Assembly (NCBI GenBank): GCA_036985715.1
Contig: BTQE01000010.1
Span: forward strand, 1-48,380
From: SMXL01 sp036985715
Lineage (GTDB): Bacteria > Bacteroidota > Rhodothermia > Rhodothermales > UBA10348
Reading direction: 5' to 3'
DNA: 48,380 nucleotides
This document shows positions 33,849 through 43,133 of this stretch, one piece after another (the first letter of the stretch is position 1; each line of letters starts with the position of its first letter). The translations under genes and the position numbers were made by a program. The notes under the pieces were generated by a model. That model was not told the DNA's origin and made no database searches. It worked only from the letters and a program-made list of their open reading frames with translations.

Positions 33849-34490
33849 CTAACCAGGAAGTTGATCTGACCGCTCATACGCCTCGGCAATGACCAGCTGA
33901 ATAGCGTTGAGAAATTCATTGATCCGGCGAAAAAGTCTCTTGTTTGCCTGCGGACGGCTTCTCGCTGAATCGGGAACCATGACGGCTGATTCTAAAATAT
34001 GGTCTCGAAAAAAGGCCGTTGCCTGGATTGCCTCGGAAAGCGAAATACCATTCTGTATGATATTCTTGGCGTAAATACGGCCGACAATCCGAGCCTCGTC
34101 CAAGACCTCCTCTCCATCGTCGTCTTCGCTACCTATGTACTGCATCAGGAGACCCATAAGACGCTGACCAAGAATACGCTTCTCCTCCCGCGACTCAGTG
34201 TCGAGGTTGCTTGACCACGACGGTTGCTCTCCCCGCAGATCAGCCCTCGCATGCGCGAGCGAGTTCTCCTGAAGCCGACTGGTGATCTCCAAATTGTACA
34301 TCGACTGGACCGTCGTGCCGCTGGCCATCCGGTAAATATCCTTGAGTGCAAATCGTCGATGTCCGCCCGGAGTTCGAATCGATGAAAGGGCCCCACTGTT
34401 TGCCCATCTTCGTACTGTCGACGGGTGAACATCCAATTTCTTTGCCGCCTCACCCAGAGATAAATACTGTTCGTCTAGCGTGTCTCTCAT
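33849..34490 (-). CDS. MerR/excisionase-like HTH regulator with C-terminal helical domain
   Basis: A 213-residue protein. Residues 10-50 (YLSLGEAAKKLDVHPSTVRRWANSGALSSIRTPGGHRRFALKDI) form a winged HTH of the MerR/BldC/excisionase type, which binds DNA without the usual effector arm. The C-terminal ~140 residues are mostly helical (LMGLLMQYIGSEDDDGEEVLDEARIVGRIYAKNIIQNGISLSEAIQATAFFRDHI), resembling the N-terminal helical domain of RsbRD-type proteins; that link is tentative. It is divergent from the heme-uptake operon at 34572, separated by 81 bp, so it is a candidate regulator of that operon. Confidence 0.82.
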   Translation of the reverse strand: MRDTLDEQYLSLGEAAKKLDVHPSTVRRWANSGALSSIRTPGGHRRFALKDIYRMASGTTVQSMYNLEITSRLQENSLAHARADLRGEQPSWSSNLDTESREEKRILGQRLMGLLMQYIGSEDDDGEEVLDEARIVGRIYAKNIIQNGISLSEAIQATAFFRDHILESAVMVPDSARSRPQANKRLFRRINEFLNAIQLVIAEAYERSDQLPG

Positions 34491-34571
34491 CTAATTGTTA
34501 AGACTCTTCTAAAATTATGCATATCTAACTATAACTATACAAATCGATCAATTATTTGCATAGTTTCACGT

Positions 34572-36776
34572 ATGAAACTCAGATATCGAGAAAATATACG
34601 CAGGTTCATGGTAAGTGTGAGGGGGAGGATCGTTCCTTGGATGCTTCCTTGGAGACTGCTGGTGGGTGTATTCGTTCTAACCTTCATCTGGCCCCAATAT
34701 GTCGTATCTGCACAATCCTCTTCAGGAAAGTCGTCTTCTGGAAATTCAGAGTCAAAAGATTCGCTTTGGGTGATCACTATGCCCGAAACGGTGGTGACGG
34801 CAACGCGCACTCCGGCGTTATTACGAGACGTCCCGATTCCGACCCGCGTTTTGACTGCGTCGTCGATGCGCCAGCAAGGCGCTCTTCGTGTCTCTGATTT
34901 TTTGGCTGAACAGACCGGCCTCACCCTGACAAGTGATTTTGGTGCAGGTATTCAGATTCAAGGATTCGACTCCGCCTACTCCCTCGTTCTCATAGACGGT
35001 GAACCGGTTATCGGTAGAACAGCGGGGACTCTCGACCTGGATCGCATTCCGGTTGCCGATATCATCCGTATTGAAATCGTTGAGGGACCGTCGTCGTCAC
35101 TCTACGGAAGTGAGGCGCTTGCGGGCGTGATAAATATTGTCACCAAAAGTCCAAGAGAACCCGCCGAGTTGACGTTTGAAGGTCGACTGGAGTCTCATGA
35201 AACATCTAGTCTTAGCGCGTCTGCTACGTTGAGCAGAGCATCGGGAGGTGTTCGTGTTCAATTCACGAGACTGAAAACTTCAGGTTACGACCTCTCGCCG
35301 GATATTATCGGTCTTACTGCGCCGAGTTACGATGATCAATCGGTCTCGACAAGAGCTACGTACAATTTCCTGGATAATCTTGTCGTTGATCTCTCCAGCC
35401 GTTACAGCCTTCAGAGGCAAAGCAATACGATTGGATTTGATCAGGCTGGAATAAATTTTTCGTTTGATGAAAAAGCCAGAAGAATAGAGTGGAGCATTTC
35501 ACCCAAGCTGTCCTGGCGACCGCTCCCCGGTATTCGCGTCATTACCCGATTCCACGCAACAGACTTCAATACAGAATCAGACCTTCTTGACGCAGGAGGA
35601 CAGAGCACTATTGAGTTTGATCATGCTTATCGGAAGGCAGAGCTCCAGGTAGATTTTATACCGAGGTCAAAACATCTTTTTAGTGTCGGCGGCGGCGCAA
35701 TTCGCCAAACGGTAGCGGCGGACCGTATCGCCGGGGGAACACGTCGAAACCAGAATTATTACGTCTTTTTTGAACATCGGTGGTTTCCTTCAGAACACGT
35801 CGAGGTGAATACGTCTTCCCGTCTCGACGAACATTCAGATTATTCTACCAGGCTCAGCCCCAAACTTGCCCTCCTGGTCAAACTGTCAAAGCGTCTTCGA
35901 CTCCGGGCGTCCGTCGGTACAGGGTTTAAGGCGCCTACGTTCCAGCAGCTATACATGGATTTCACCAATCCGGTAGCGGGATATTCAGTCATCGGTGCCA
36001 GTGATGTTTCCGCTGTGCTGGATCGAGAACTGGCTGCCGGACAAATCGATTATTTCCTTTCAGATCCATCACAGTTGACGTCGATACGTCCTGAGAATTC
36101 AGTTGCGTTCAATGTTTCAATCCAGAGCGAGATACTCCCTACCGTATCTCTCGAAATCCGGGGATTTCATAACAATGTTCATGACTTGATCGAGACACTC
36201 CCGGTCGCAACAAAGCCCAATGGACAGAATATTTTTACGTACACCAATCTAAATCGTATTTATACCAGAGGAGTGGCTGCAGATCTAAAATGGCACCTCA
36301 TCCCAAATATCTCTCTATCCGCAGGCTATCAATATCTGGATGCAAAAGACAGGGATGTGGTCGCGGGTATTGAGCAGGGAAGTGTATTTACACGGGCAGG
36401 CGGCGTGGATAGACGTCTTACGAAAAACGAATATGGAGGACTGTTTAATCGCTCAAAGCATAGCGGAAATATCCGAGTTCAATATCGGCCCAACAGGTCT
36501 GGATTCTCAGTGAGTCTTCGCGGGATTTACAGATCTCGATACGGATTTGGTGACCTGAACGGCAATTTGATTCTGGATGATGCGCGGGAATATGTCGGTG
36601 GCTACTCGATCTGGAATACGACCATGACGCTACCGATCAATGGCCTCGTCATTGCTCAAACCGGGATCCGAAATCTTTTCGCAAAAACAAATCCCACGTT
36701 CATCCCCTCGCTCTCGGGCCGACTCTTCTTCGCAAGTATCTCACTGAGACTAAACCCCAATGGAATAACAGATTAG
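34572..36776 (+). CDS. TonB-dependent outer-membrane receptor, probably for heme
   Basis: A 734-residue receptor. The N-terminus carries a signal peptide ending near VVSAQ (an internal start at 34608 would also fit). The TonB-box/plug region follows: ETVVTATRTPALLRDVPIPTRVLTASSM, then the plug end RIEIVEGPSSSLYGSEALAGVINIVTK, an almost perfect plug signature. The barrel continues to the C-terminal aromatic-ended strand (FFASISLRLN). The downstream HmuY-like lipoprotein (8 bp later) supports a heme role analogous to HmuR-HmuY. Confidence 0.92.
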   Translation: MKLRYRENIRRFMVSVRGRIVPWMLPWRLLVGVFVLTFIWPQYVVSAQSSSGKSSSGNSESKDSLWVITMPETVVTATRTPALLRDVPIPTRVLTASSMRQQGALRVSDFLAEQTGLTLTSDFGAGIQIQGFDSAYSLVLIDGEPVIGRTAGTLDLDRIPVADIIRIEIVEGPSSSLYGSEALAGVINIVTKSPREPAELTFEGRLESHETSSLSASATLSRASGGVRVQFTRLKTSGYDLSPDIIGLTAPSYDDQSVSTRATYNFLDNLVVDLSSRYSLQRQSNTIGFDQAGINFSFDEKARRIEWSISPKLSWRPLPGIRVITRFHATDFNTESDLLDAGGQSTIEFDHAYRKAELQVDFIPRSKHLFSVGGGAIRQTVAADRIAGGTRRNQNYYVFFEHRWFPSEHVEVNTSSRLDEHSDYSTRLSPKLALLVKLSKRLRLRASVGTGFKAPTFQQLYMDFTNPVAGYSVIGASDVSAVLDRELAAGQIDYFLSDPSQLTSIRPENSVAFNVSIQSEILPTVSLEIRGFHNNVHDLIETLPVATKPNGQNIFTYTNLNRIYTRGVAADLKWHLIPNISLSAGYQYLDAKDRDVVAGIEQGSVFTRAGGVDRRLTKNEYGGLFNRSKHSGNIRVQYRPNRSGFSVSLRGIYRSRYGFGDLNGNLILDDAREYVGGYSIWNTTMTLPINGLVIAQTGIRNLFAKTNPTFIPSLSGRLFFASISLRLNPNGITD

Positions 36777-36784
36777 ATCGAACT

Positions 36785-37462
36785 ATGAAATTATCTCACT
36801 CATTCACACGCGCAGTCACCCTTAGACTGCGCAAACTGTTGACTGTAGGAGGATTTGCCTTTCTTGTGCTTTTTATCGTTGGGTGTGACTCAACGAAAAT
36901 GTCTGATGAGCGCGCCGAGACAGCAGCCGTTTCTTTACGAATCACCGACTTGCCCGCCGACCCGTTCGTCGGGTTCGTCGAAGGGCGTCCTGTAGGAACC
37001 GGTCGATATACGTTTTTCAGTCTTGGCGAATCAGAGGTGGTTTCTTCTGCTGATTCGGCTACAACCCGATGGGATATCGCTTTCCAGGGGACGAATATCC
37101 TGATCAATGGCGGTACGAGCGGCCCAGGTCTGGGCGCTGCGCAGGTACTCGACGGCATTTTCGAGGAGATCCTGGAAGCACCGATCACAGATTGGTCAGT
37201 TGATGGAGAGATTGGTCCGGCTATCCTACCAGGCTCCGGGAATGGCTGGTACAATTATAATCCGGTTGCCCAGGTAATCACACCGATTCCCGGTCGCATA
37301 CTTCTCATCAAGACAGCGGGTGCCAAGTACGCGAAAATTCGAATTGTAAGTTATTACCAGGGTGCACCCGAAACACCGACGGCAGAATCGACGGCTCGCT
37401 ACCTCACGTTCGATTTCGTACTTCAGCCGAATGGCGGCCGATCATTTGAGTTAGATCCCTAA
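36785..37462 (+). CDS. HmuY-family heme-binding lipoprotein
   Basis: A 225-residue lipoprotein with lipobox FIVGC (Cys34) after a long hydrophobic signal. The mature region contains ATTRWDIAFQGTNILINGGTSGPGLGAAQVLDG, the central motif of HmuY family proteins (W-D-I-A-F...T-N-G-G-T-S-G), and LLIKTAGAKYAKIRIVSYYQG near the end, also typical. HmuY proteins capture heme outside the cell and pass it to the TonB receptor. It is 8 bp downstream of that receptor, one transcript. I can see no obvious His pair equivalent to P. gingivalis HmuY. Confidence 0.88.
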   Translation: MKLSHSFTRAVTLRLRKLLTVGGFAFLVLFIVGCDSTKMSDERAETAAVSLRITDLPADPFVGFVEGRPVGTGRYTFFSLGESEVVSSADSATTRWDIAFQGTNILINGGTSGPGLGAAQVLDGIFEEILEAPITDWSVDGEIGPAILPGSGNGWYNYNPVAQVITPIPGRILLIKTAGAKYAKIRIVSYYQGAPETPTAESTARYLTFDFVLQPNGGRSFELDP

Positions 37463-37490
37463 AGTCGTAGATATTCTATTCCCAGAGCCA

Positions 37491-38201
37491 ATGCGATCAC
37501 TTGTTCATTTTCTTCCGATCGTAACTACCCTGGTTGCGATTCCGTTTATCGTTGTTCTCTATCGCCACTGGAGGCGAAAACCAGATTCTCTGTATCTGCT
37601 CTGGTGGATGATTGGCGTTTTAACGTATGCAGCAGGAACGACTACAGAGAGTCTTACAACGCTCATGGGCTGGGATCCTGTCGTCTTTAAGGCGTGGTAC
37701 ATTAGCGGTGCACTTCTGGGTGGCGCTCCGTTGGCGCAGGGATCCGTATATCTTCTCCTGCCTCGAAGAGTAGCTCATCGGTTGACCGTGGCGCTGTCTG
37801 GTTTCGTCATTATCGCCGCGATATTCGTCGTCTTGTCGCCTCTTGATCTTGCCCGGGTGGAAACCTTCCGACTCTCGGGCCGGGTGTTGCAGTGGCAATG
37901 GGTACGACTGTTCTCTCCATTCATCAACACGTACGCAGTTATTTTTCTCGTCGGAGGGGCCATTCTTTCAGCGTGGAAATATGCCAGAGTCGATAAATCA
38001 TACCGTGGACGAATGTGGGGAAACGTGCTTATTGCCGTCGGAGCAATATTACCCGGTATCGGAGGAGGATCTGCTCGCGCGGGTCGTGTTGAAGTCCTAT
38101 ATGTCACCGAGCTTGTCGGCCTGGTGCTGATATGGTGGGGTTATCGAACAATCATGAACGATAAATCAGGCACCATTCACGCCAACCAGAAATTATCCTG
38201 A
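37491..38201 (+). CDS. seven-helix integral membrane protein of unknown function
   Basis: It starts 28 bp after the HmuY-like gene on the same strand, so it is likely the third gene of the heme operon. The 236-residue protein has about seven hydrophobic segments, starting SLVHFLPIVTTLVAIPFIVVLYRHW and ending VLYVTELVGLVLIWWGYRTIM. Conserved-looking loop residues include RKPDSLYLLWW. I do not recognise a family. Given the position it may be part of heme or iron handling, but that is guilt by association. Confidence 0.7.
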   Translation: MRSLVHFLPIVTTLVAIPFIVVLYRHWRRKPDSLYLLWWMIGVLTYAAGTTTESLTTLMGWDPVVFKAWYISGALLGGAPLAQGSVYLLLPRRVAHRLTVALSGFVIIAAIFVVLSPLDLARVETFRLSGRVLQWQWVRLFSPFINTYAVIFLVGGAILSAWKYARVDKSYRGRMWGNVLIAVGAILPGIGGGSARAGRVEVLYVTELVGLVLIWWGYRTIMNDKSGTIHANQKLS

Positions 38202-38336
38202 TCTGGAATGTGCCCGGGATCCTTTTTTGAAATTTATCGATTTTTTTTGTAATCAAGGACTAATCCACCCGGAACCCTCTGCGATATCCTGATCCAGAGG
38301 CATTAAACCTCCCCACCTCACCACTGAAGGACCCCG

Positions 38337-38563
38337 ATGAAAGCGCCCATTCGCATATTCACCCTATTTTTAATTTTTGCCTCGTCCGGACTTTCTGGAT
38401 GTTTTTCTCTCCATCTCCGAGCGTAACGCACACGTATTATATCGCCGCGGACGAAGTTGTATGGGACTACGCGCCGAGTAACATGAATCAGATCACTGGA
38501 GAAGCCTTTGGAGAGCACGAGGCATTCTGGGTTGAGAAGCGGCCCGCACAAAATTGGAAAGGT
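38337..38563 (+). pseudogene. 5' part of the multicopper oxidase gene, displaced by compensating frameshifts
   Basis: The ATG at 38337 opens a lipoprotein signal (FASSGLSGC lipobox) in the same frame as the downstream oxidase, but a TAA at 38424 stops it. In the frame shifted by one base the DNA instead reads VTHTYYIAADEVVWDYAPSNM, the typical opening of this oxidase family, and then breaks at a stop near 38557, where the original frame resumes as HKIGKVYKKALYCEY. So a one-base loss near the T5 run at 38402-38406 and a one-base gain near 38535-38550 cancel. Confidence 0.7.
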
Positions 38564-39503
38564 GTATAAGAAAGCGCTCTATTGTGAATACACAGACGAG
38601 ACGTTTACGACTCTCAAACCGCGCGCTCCAGAATGGGAGCACCTGGGTATCCTTGGACCCCTGATCCGAGCTGAGGTAGGCGATACGATCGTCGTCCTTT
38701 ATAAGAACAATGCTTCCTTCCCGTCGGGTCTTCATCCGCACGGCGTTTTTTACGATAAGGATTCGGAAGGCGCTCCCTACGTGGATGAGACAAAGGATCT
38801 CGACAAAGCGGATGACAGCGTGCCGACAAGCGGCACGCATACGTATGTCTGGCCCGTCCCGGAGCGTGCGGGGCCTGCTGAAGGAGATGGAAGTTCGGCA
38901 CTCTGGATGTATCACTCACATACGGAGGAAGTGAAAGACGTCAATGCCGCACTGTTTGGACCGATGATCGTGACCGGTAAAGGTGCTTCAAAAAGCGATG
39001 GTTCGCCGATCGATGTTGACCGCGAATACGTTATTACACTGTTTGAGGTTGGCGAAAATGAGAGTCACTACCGTGATGAAAATATTCAGACTTACACGTC
39101 TGATCCAGATGGCCAGGAGATCTTCACGGACCCGTTTGGCGGTCCGATAGTGATTTCTCCGGATCCAGGCATGCTGGGAGATTATAACTTGATGGAGTCC
39201 CTGAATGGCTTCGTCTACGGAAACCTTCCGGGAGTAACGATGAACGTCGGCGAACATGTTCGATGGTACGTGATGGCCTCGACGAACTTCGAAGTACACG
39301 CACCTCACTGGCACGGCAATACAGTCGAGATAGGAAAGATGCGTAGCGATGTGGGTACACTACCTACCATGGGGATGTTGATCGCGGACATGGTTCCAGA
39401 CAACCCCGGCAAGTGGCTCTTTCATTGTCACGTGGCACCGCATCTCCAAGGAGGAATGGTGATGATGTATGACGTACAGAGTCCGGCGTTAGCTGCGGAG
39501 TGA
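38508..39503 (+). CDS. two-domain multicopper oxidase (intact main part)
   Basis: From a TTG at 38508 the frame runs cleanly to 39503. All four copper motifs are present: GLHPHGVFY, MYHSHTEEV, HAPHWHGN and WLFHCHVAPHLQGGM, so a type 1 plus trinuclear site is possible. The family resembles small ceruloplasmin/laccase-like oxidases with an opening YYIAADEVVWDYAPS, which here lies in a different frame upstream. If the frameshifts are real, this gene makes no signal-bearing full protein; if they are sequencing errors it is a normal exported lipoprotein oxidase. It is convergent with the second oxidase, 11 bp apart. Confidence 0.82.
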   Translation: MESTRHSGLRSGPHKIGKVYKKALYCEYTDETFTTLKPRAPEWEHLGILGPLIRAEVGDTIVVLYKNNASFPSGLHPHGVFYDKDSEGAPYVDETKDLDKADDSVPTSGTHTYVWPVPERAGPAEGDGSSALWMYHSHTEEVKDVNAALFGPMIVTGKGASKSDGSPIDVDREYVITLFEVGENESHYRDENIQTYTSDPDGQEIFTDPFGGPIVISPDPGMLGDYNLMESLNGFVYGNLPGVTMNVGEHVRWYVMASTNFEVHAPHWHGNTVEIGKMRSDVGTLPTMGMLIADMVPDNPGKWLFHCHVAPHLQGGMVMMYDVQSPALAAE

Positions 39504-39514
39504 GGTCGGGTTGG

Positions 39515-41383
39515 CTATTCGGGTCCGTCTGTGGCCACAACGATCCACTTTTGGTGCCAGCCGCCACGCCTGTAACCAATAACCAGGTCATAGATACCCA
39601 CCTCGGTAGGTGTAAACTCAAAGTCCGCCGTTTCCCCCACGCCTATTCGACGACTCACTTCGACTTCGACCTTTTGGTGCGGCGGAAATTCGGCTCCGTC
39701 TTTTGCCACTGCACGCAGTGGAACTGGCGAGTCCTCCTTTAACATTCTGATCGTGATCTGGCCGGCAGGAGCAATGTGCATCAGGCGAATTCGATGGGTC
39801 TCGCCCACCACGGCGTACTGATCCGGTTGTTCAAACCGCCCATTCAGTTCTCGATCCACAATAGACCTGGGATTCGGTGTTTTCCAACCTACAATGGCCA
39901 AATGGTCTCTCGCCGGATCGAACGTATCTCCTTCGCCGACTACGATGAGCGGAGCATACAATCCCCCCGATAACTGATATACGTCATTCAGGTGGCTATG
40001 ATAGATAAACGTTCCCGGGCGCATCAGGGAGAGTTTATATGTGAACTCGTCACCGGGCTGAATAACCGGTGATACCCGACCGTCCGACGCGCTCCATCCC
40101 GGGACCCCGTCAGACCAAGCGTCTATCTCCAAACCGTGCCAGTGAATTCCGGTTGGGATCGACATATGATTCTTGACGGTCACATAGGTCGTTTGATACT
40201 GATTCAGAAACAGCGGAGGACCGGGAGCGGCTCCGCGCAATGAATCCGGTCGGAAATCTGGATCAAGGGAAAATCCATACGTATAGAGGGAATCGTCTGC
40301 ATATTCATTGACATGAAGGGTGATTTCTCGTGGTTCTCCTTTTTCAATGAGGTCTGATGGACCCGGTTGAACTTCAATTCCCAGTACTAGGCCCGCCATA
40401 TGTATCTGGTGGTCTTCGGATTCGACGGCACCCGGCAGTCGTATGTCCGGCGCAACGTGAAACGATAAATGACAGTGAAACAGCCAATTTCCTGGGCGCT
40501 TGGGCGTCCATTCCATCACCATCGTACTATGACCACGCATGGTTTCGGTTACGACCGTACGACGATCTTCGGGTTTGTAAATGACATCTGATAAAGCCGT
40601 CCCCTTCGAAAAAATGTCGTAGAAAAACCCATGCAGGTGCATTGGATGATTACGATAGGACGCATTGATTATGCGCCAGCGCTCCGGCTCGCCGACTTCA
40701 GGTTTTTGCCGCTCGGTAAAGGGCCAGGACATTCCGTTAATCGTTAGCGCTTCGAGGGCGCCGTACTCGTGCAACGTCGTGTCGATTGCTGTACTGAAAA
40801 TATTCATTACAAATATCCGATCCGGCGGAGATCCGCCCTCCGGATCGATGATAAACGCGCCCGAAAGTTGCTCGCGTTCACCGGTGAATTGGCCCGTCCC
40901 TCCCGCCAGCTGGACCCAATAGAGATACGTTCCGGGTACGCCCGCAACGAACTCCACCTCTCCATATTCTCCTGGCCCGATCACTAGACTGTCGGGGATC
41001 TCAGCCGGTCGTGTTTGTAATCCAAAAACAGCAATGGTAGAATCCGCCAGGGAATTGCGAACTCGAGCGCGAATGCGGGTGCCCGCTGCCACCCGCAAAA
41101 GGGGGCCCGGAATCGTTGGCTCTTTACCCGATTCCTTCAGGGTAGCCACACGCAGACCGGGACCATCGGGGCCTTCAATCCGCCAGTCCGCCCAAACCAC
41201 ATCCAGATCCAGTTCCAAGACTCCGTCCCGAAACGTCCCAACCGGAGTGCGATTGTCGTTGGCCATGACCAGAGGCAACCCCGATGATATTCCGGCATCA
41301 AGTAGTCTCGGATGAAGGGACTGGGCCACTGCGCCACTCGTTAACGTCGTCAACAAGAGCGGAAAAAGAAGTAAAAATCGCAT
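39515..41383 (-). CDS. secreted four-domain multicopper oxidase with permuted copper motifs
   Basis: A 622-residue protein with a Sec signal peptide (ending AVAQ). Copper motifs occur as HPMHLHG (residues 246-252), HCHLSFH (303-309), HWHG (414-417) and HSH (462-464). In ordinary laccases the HWHG and HSH pair comes first and HPxHLHG/HCH last. The first ~180 residues look like a cupredoxin that lost its ligands (IAVFGLQTRP where HWHG would be). The final domain has no copper motif. The sequence order implies that the trinuclear site forms between domains 2 and 3. The type 1 Cys is present. Confidence 0.88.
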   Translation of the reverse strand: MRFLLLFPLLLTTLTSGAVAQSLHPRLLDAGISSGLPLVMANDNRTPVGTFRDGVLELDLDVVWADWRIEGPDGPGLRVATLKESGKEPTIPGPLLRVAAGTRIRARVRNSLADSTIAVFGLQTRPAEIPDSLVIGPGEYGEVEFVAGVPGTYLYWVQLAGGTGQFTGEREQLSGAFIIDPEGGSPPDRIFVMNIFSTAIDTTLHEYGALEALTINGMSWPFTERQKPEVGEPERWRIINASYRNHPMHLHGFFYDIFSKGTALSDVIYKPEDRRTVVTETMRGHSTMVMEWTPKRPGNWLFHCHLSFHVAPDIRLPGAVESEDHQIHMAGLVLGIEVQPGPSDLIEKGEPREITLHVNEYADDSLYTYGFSLDPDFRPDSLRGAAPGPPLFLNQYQTTYVTVKNHMSIPTGIHWHGLEIDAWSDGVPGWSASDGRVSPVIQPGDEFTYKLSLMRPGTFIYHSHLNDVYQLSGGLYAPLIVVGEGDTFDPARDHLAIVGWKTPNPRSIVDRELNGRFEQPDQYAVVGETHRIRLMHIAPAGQITIRMLKEDSPVPLRAVAKDGAEFPPHQKVEVEVSRRIGVGETADFEFTPTEVGIYDLVIGYRRGGWHQKWIVVATDGPE

Positions 41384-41397
41384 GAGAAGAAGTGAAC

Positions 41398-42486
41398 TTA
41401 GGATTCTGGGGTATTTCGAAAATCCAAAGCCAGCTGCTCCTCTACGGGCCCACCGTTAATCGGGCATAGTTTGGATACGCTGAGACCGAGGAGTCGAACA
41501 GGTCGCTTCGGCGGCCCTGGTGAACTCCGGAGCAGAAGATCTCCAATTTCGATCAATTCTTCCCGATTTCCTACCGCGCGCTGCGACGTCGTCTGTCTCG
41601 TATTCACTTCGAAGTCGTGATACTTGATCTTGAGCGTCACCGTATGCCCGGCAACTCCGGATTGAACGAGCCGGTCGGCGACGCCATCTGCAATCCGGTC
41701 GAGCCGACTGAGAAGCTCCCCGACATCGGAAATATCCTCTTCGAAAGTGCGTTCCGCGCCTACGGACTTGCGATCACGACTCGGTTTAACTTCCCGATCG
41801 TCTTCGCACCTGGCCATCTTGTAGTAGTATCGCCCCGACTTGCCGAACCTCTCGGCCAATTCGTTTTCGGATAACTTCAGGAGATCTCCGCCTGTCTTCA
41901 CGCCGATGTCGAACATCCGCCCTGCGGTTACGGGGCCAATCCCGTAGAATTTTTCGATGGGAAGCCGCTCGATGAAAGCCGACGCGTTCGCAGGTGTAAT
42001 CACCGTAAGTCCGTCCGGTTTTTTATAGTCCGATCCCAGTTTAGCCAGAAACTTGTTGAACGAGACGCCGGCGGAGGCTGTCAATCCGGTTTCGTCAAGA
42101 ATGGCCGACTTGATCTCACGTGCAATTGATGTTGCGGACCCAGCGGCGATTTTCGGCTCGGAGACATCCAAATAGGCTTCGTCCAGCGATAGCGGCTCGA
42201 CCAGATCCGTGTAGCGTTTGAAAATGCCCCGAATATCCTTTGAGACGGCTTTGTAGACATCGAACCGGGTTTTCACAAAAATAAGTTCCGGGCACCTTCG
42301 CGCTGCCACCGAAGACGGCATCGCGGAATAGACACCGAAGGCCCTCGCCTCATAGCTGGCAGCTGCCACGACGCCCCGTTTTGATGTGCCGCCGACGGCC
42401 ACCGGCTTGCCTCTAAGCTCGGGGTTATCGCGCTGTTCGACGGACGCGTAGAACGCATCCATGTCAATGTGTAATATTTTTCGCAC
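41398..42486 (-). CDS. dinB: DNA polymerase IV (DinB), Y family
   Basis: A 362-residue translesion polymerase with all catalytic carboxylates: Asp8 in ILHIDMDAFYASVEQ and Asp102-Glu103 in EPLSLDEAYLDVS. The thumb (IEKFYGIGPVTAGRMFDIGVKTGGDLLKL) and little-finger domain (RKSVGAERTFEEDI) follow, and the tail EEQLALDF serves as beta-clamp binding motif. The length is normal. It bypasses lesions such as N2-dG adducts. No SOS-box-like site is evident just upstream. The window also contains a dead ImuB-like relative at 12808-13941. Confidence 0.96.
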   Translation of the reverse strand: MRKILHIDMDAFYASVEQRDNPELRGKPVAVGGTSKRGVVAAASYEARAFGVYSAMPSSVAARRCPELIFVKTRFDVYKAVSKDIRGIFKRYTDLVEPLSLDEAYLDVSEPKIAAGSATSIAREIKSAILDETGLTASAGVSFNKFLAKLGSDYKKPDGLTVITPANASAFIERLPIEKFYGIGPVTAGRMFDIGVKTGGDLLKLSENELAERFGKSGRYYYKMARCEDDREVKPSRDRKSVGAERTFEEDISDVGELLSRLDRIADGVADRLVQSGVAGHTVTLKIKYHDFEVNTRQTTSQRAVGNREELIEIGDLLLRSSPGPPKRPVRLLGLSVSKLCPINGGPVEEQLALDFRNTPES

Positions 42487-42638
42487 GAATCAGTTTTAGC
42501 CGTTCTTCTCTCTCTGGCAGGAAGACAATTCCTTGACTTGCGCCCGCGAATTGCTTATTAATGTGCACAGGAGGAAAATAGCATTCTCGGGGGAGGAAAT
42601 GTGTGTAACCCAGGCGCAACCACTCATCGGGATACTCC

Positions 42639-42881
42639 ATGCCAGTCGATTATTCTCCCTGGCCACACATGGATGTGGCCGCTCTTCCGGAGCCCCTCAG
42701 GAAATTCCTTCTTTTCACGATCTCCGCATCCCTGTATGCCGGCGTCTTTGTAATCGTCGTCATTATGGCTCTAGCTACGTCAGATGTACTGTCAGTACTG
42801 ATGGAGTCCGGTCTCACCGAGTTTTCGTCGCTTATTGCGGAATTCGGGAACCTGTTTCTGGATGTCACGGCTCCTGCGTAA
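42639..42881 (+). CDS. small membrane protein (hypothetical)
   Basis: An 80-residue frame with one strong hydrophobic segment (FLLFTISASLYAGVFVIVVIMALA, about residues 23-46) and an amphipathic tail. Start ATG at 42639 with a weak G-rich sequence upstream. Competing frames over the same DNA (42533-42889 plus; 42650-42868 minus) are less protein-like. The gene is plausible but unverified. Confidence 0.45.
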   Translation: MPVDYSPWPHMDVAALPEPLRKFLLFTISASLYAGVFVIVVIMALATSDVLSVLMESGLTEFSSLIAEFGNLFLDVTAPA

Positions 42882-43133
42882 CAGCTTGATCAACGATTTT
42901 CTATCGTTCGGTCTGTGTCTACGTGTACCCTGCCGAATTTGAACTCACTATCGTACTGAAAAAGAATCAGGATCTGATTCTTCACTACGGAGCTCAAGAG
43001 ATCACATTGGCGCTGCATGGATAAGCACTGCTTCGATAGGCGACGTCGACTGCCTCTCTTTTCCCACAGCACCTCGACTCCGTCGTACGGGCATCCCCTT
43101 TTTCGTTTTCAATAGTGTAGCGTCTCCCTAATC

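Noticed and set aside
42962..42982. AAGAATCA/TGATTCTT inverted repeat as a terminator
   Set aside because: The T-run is only on the minus strand, where no gene ends; stem is AT-rich.
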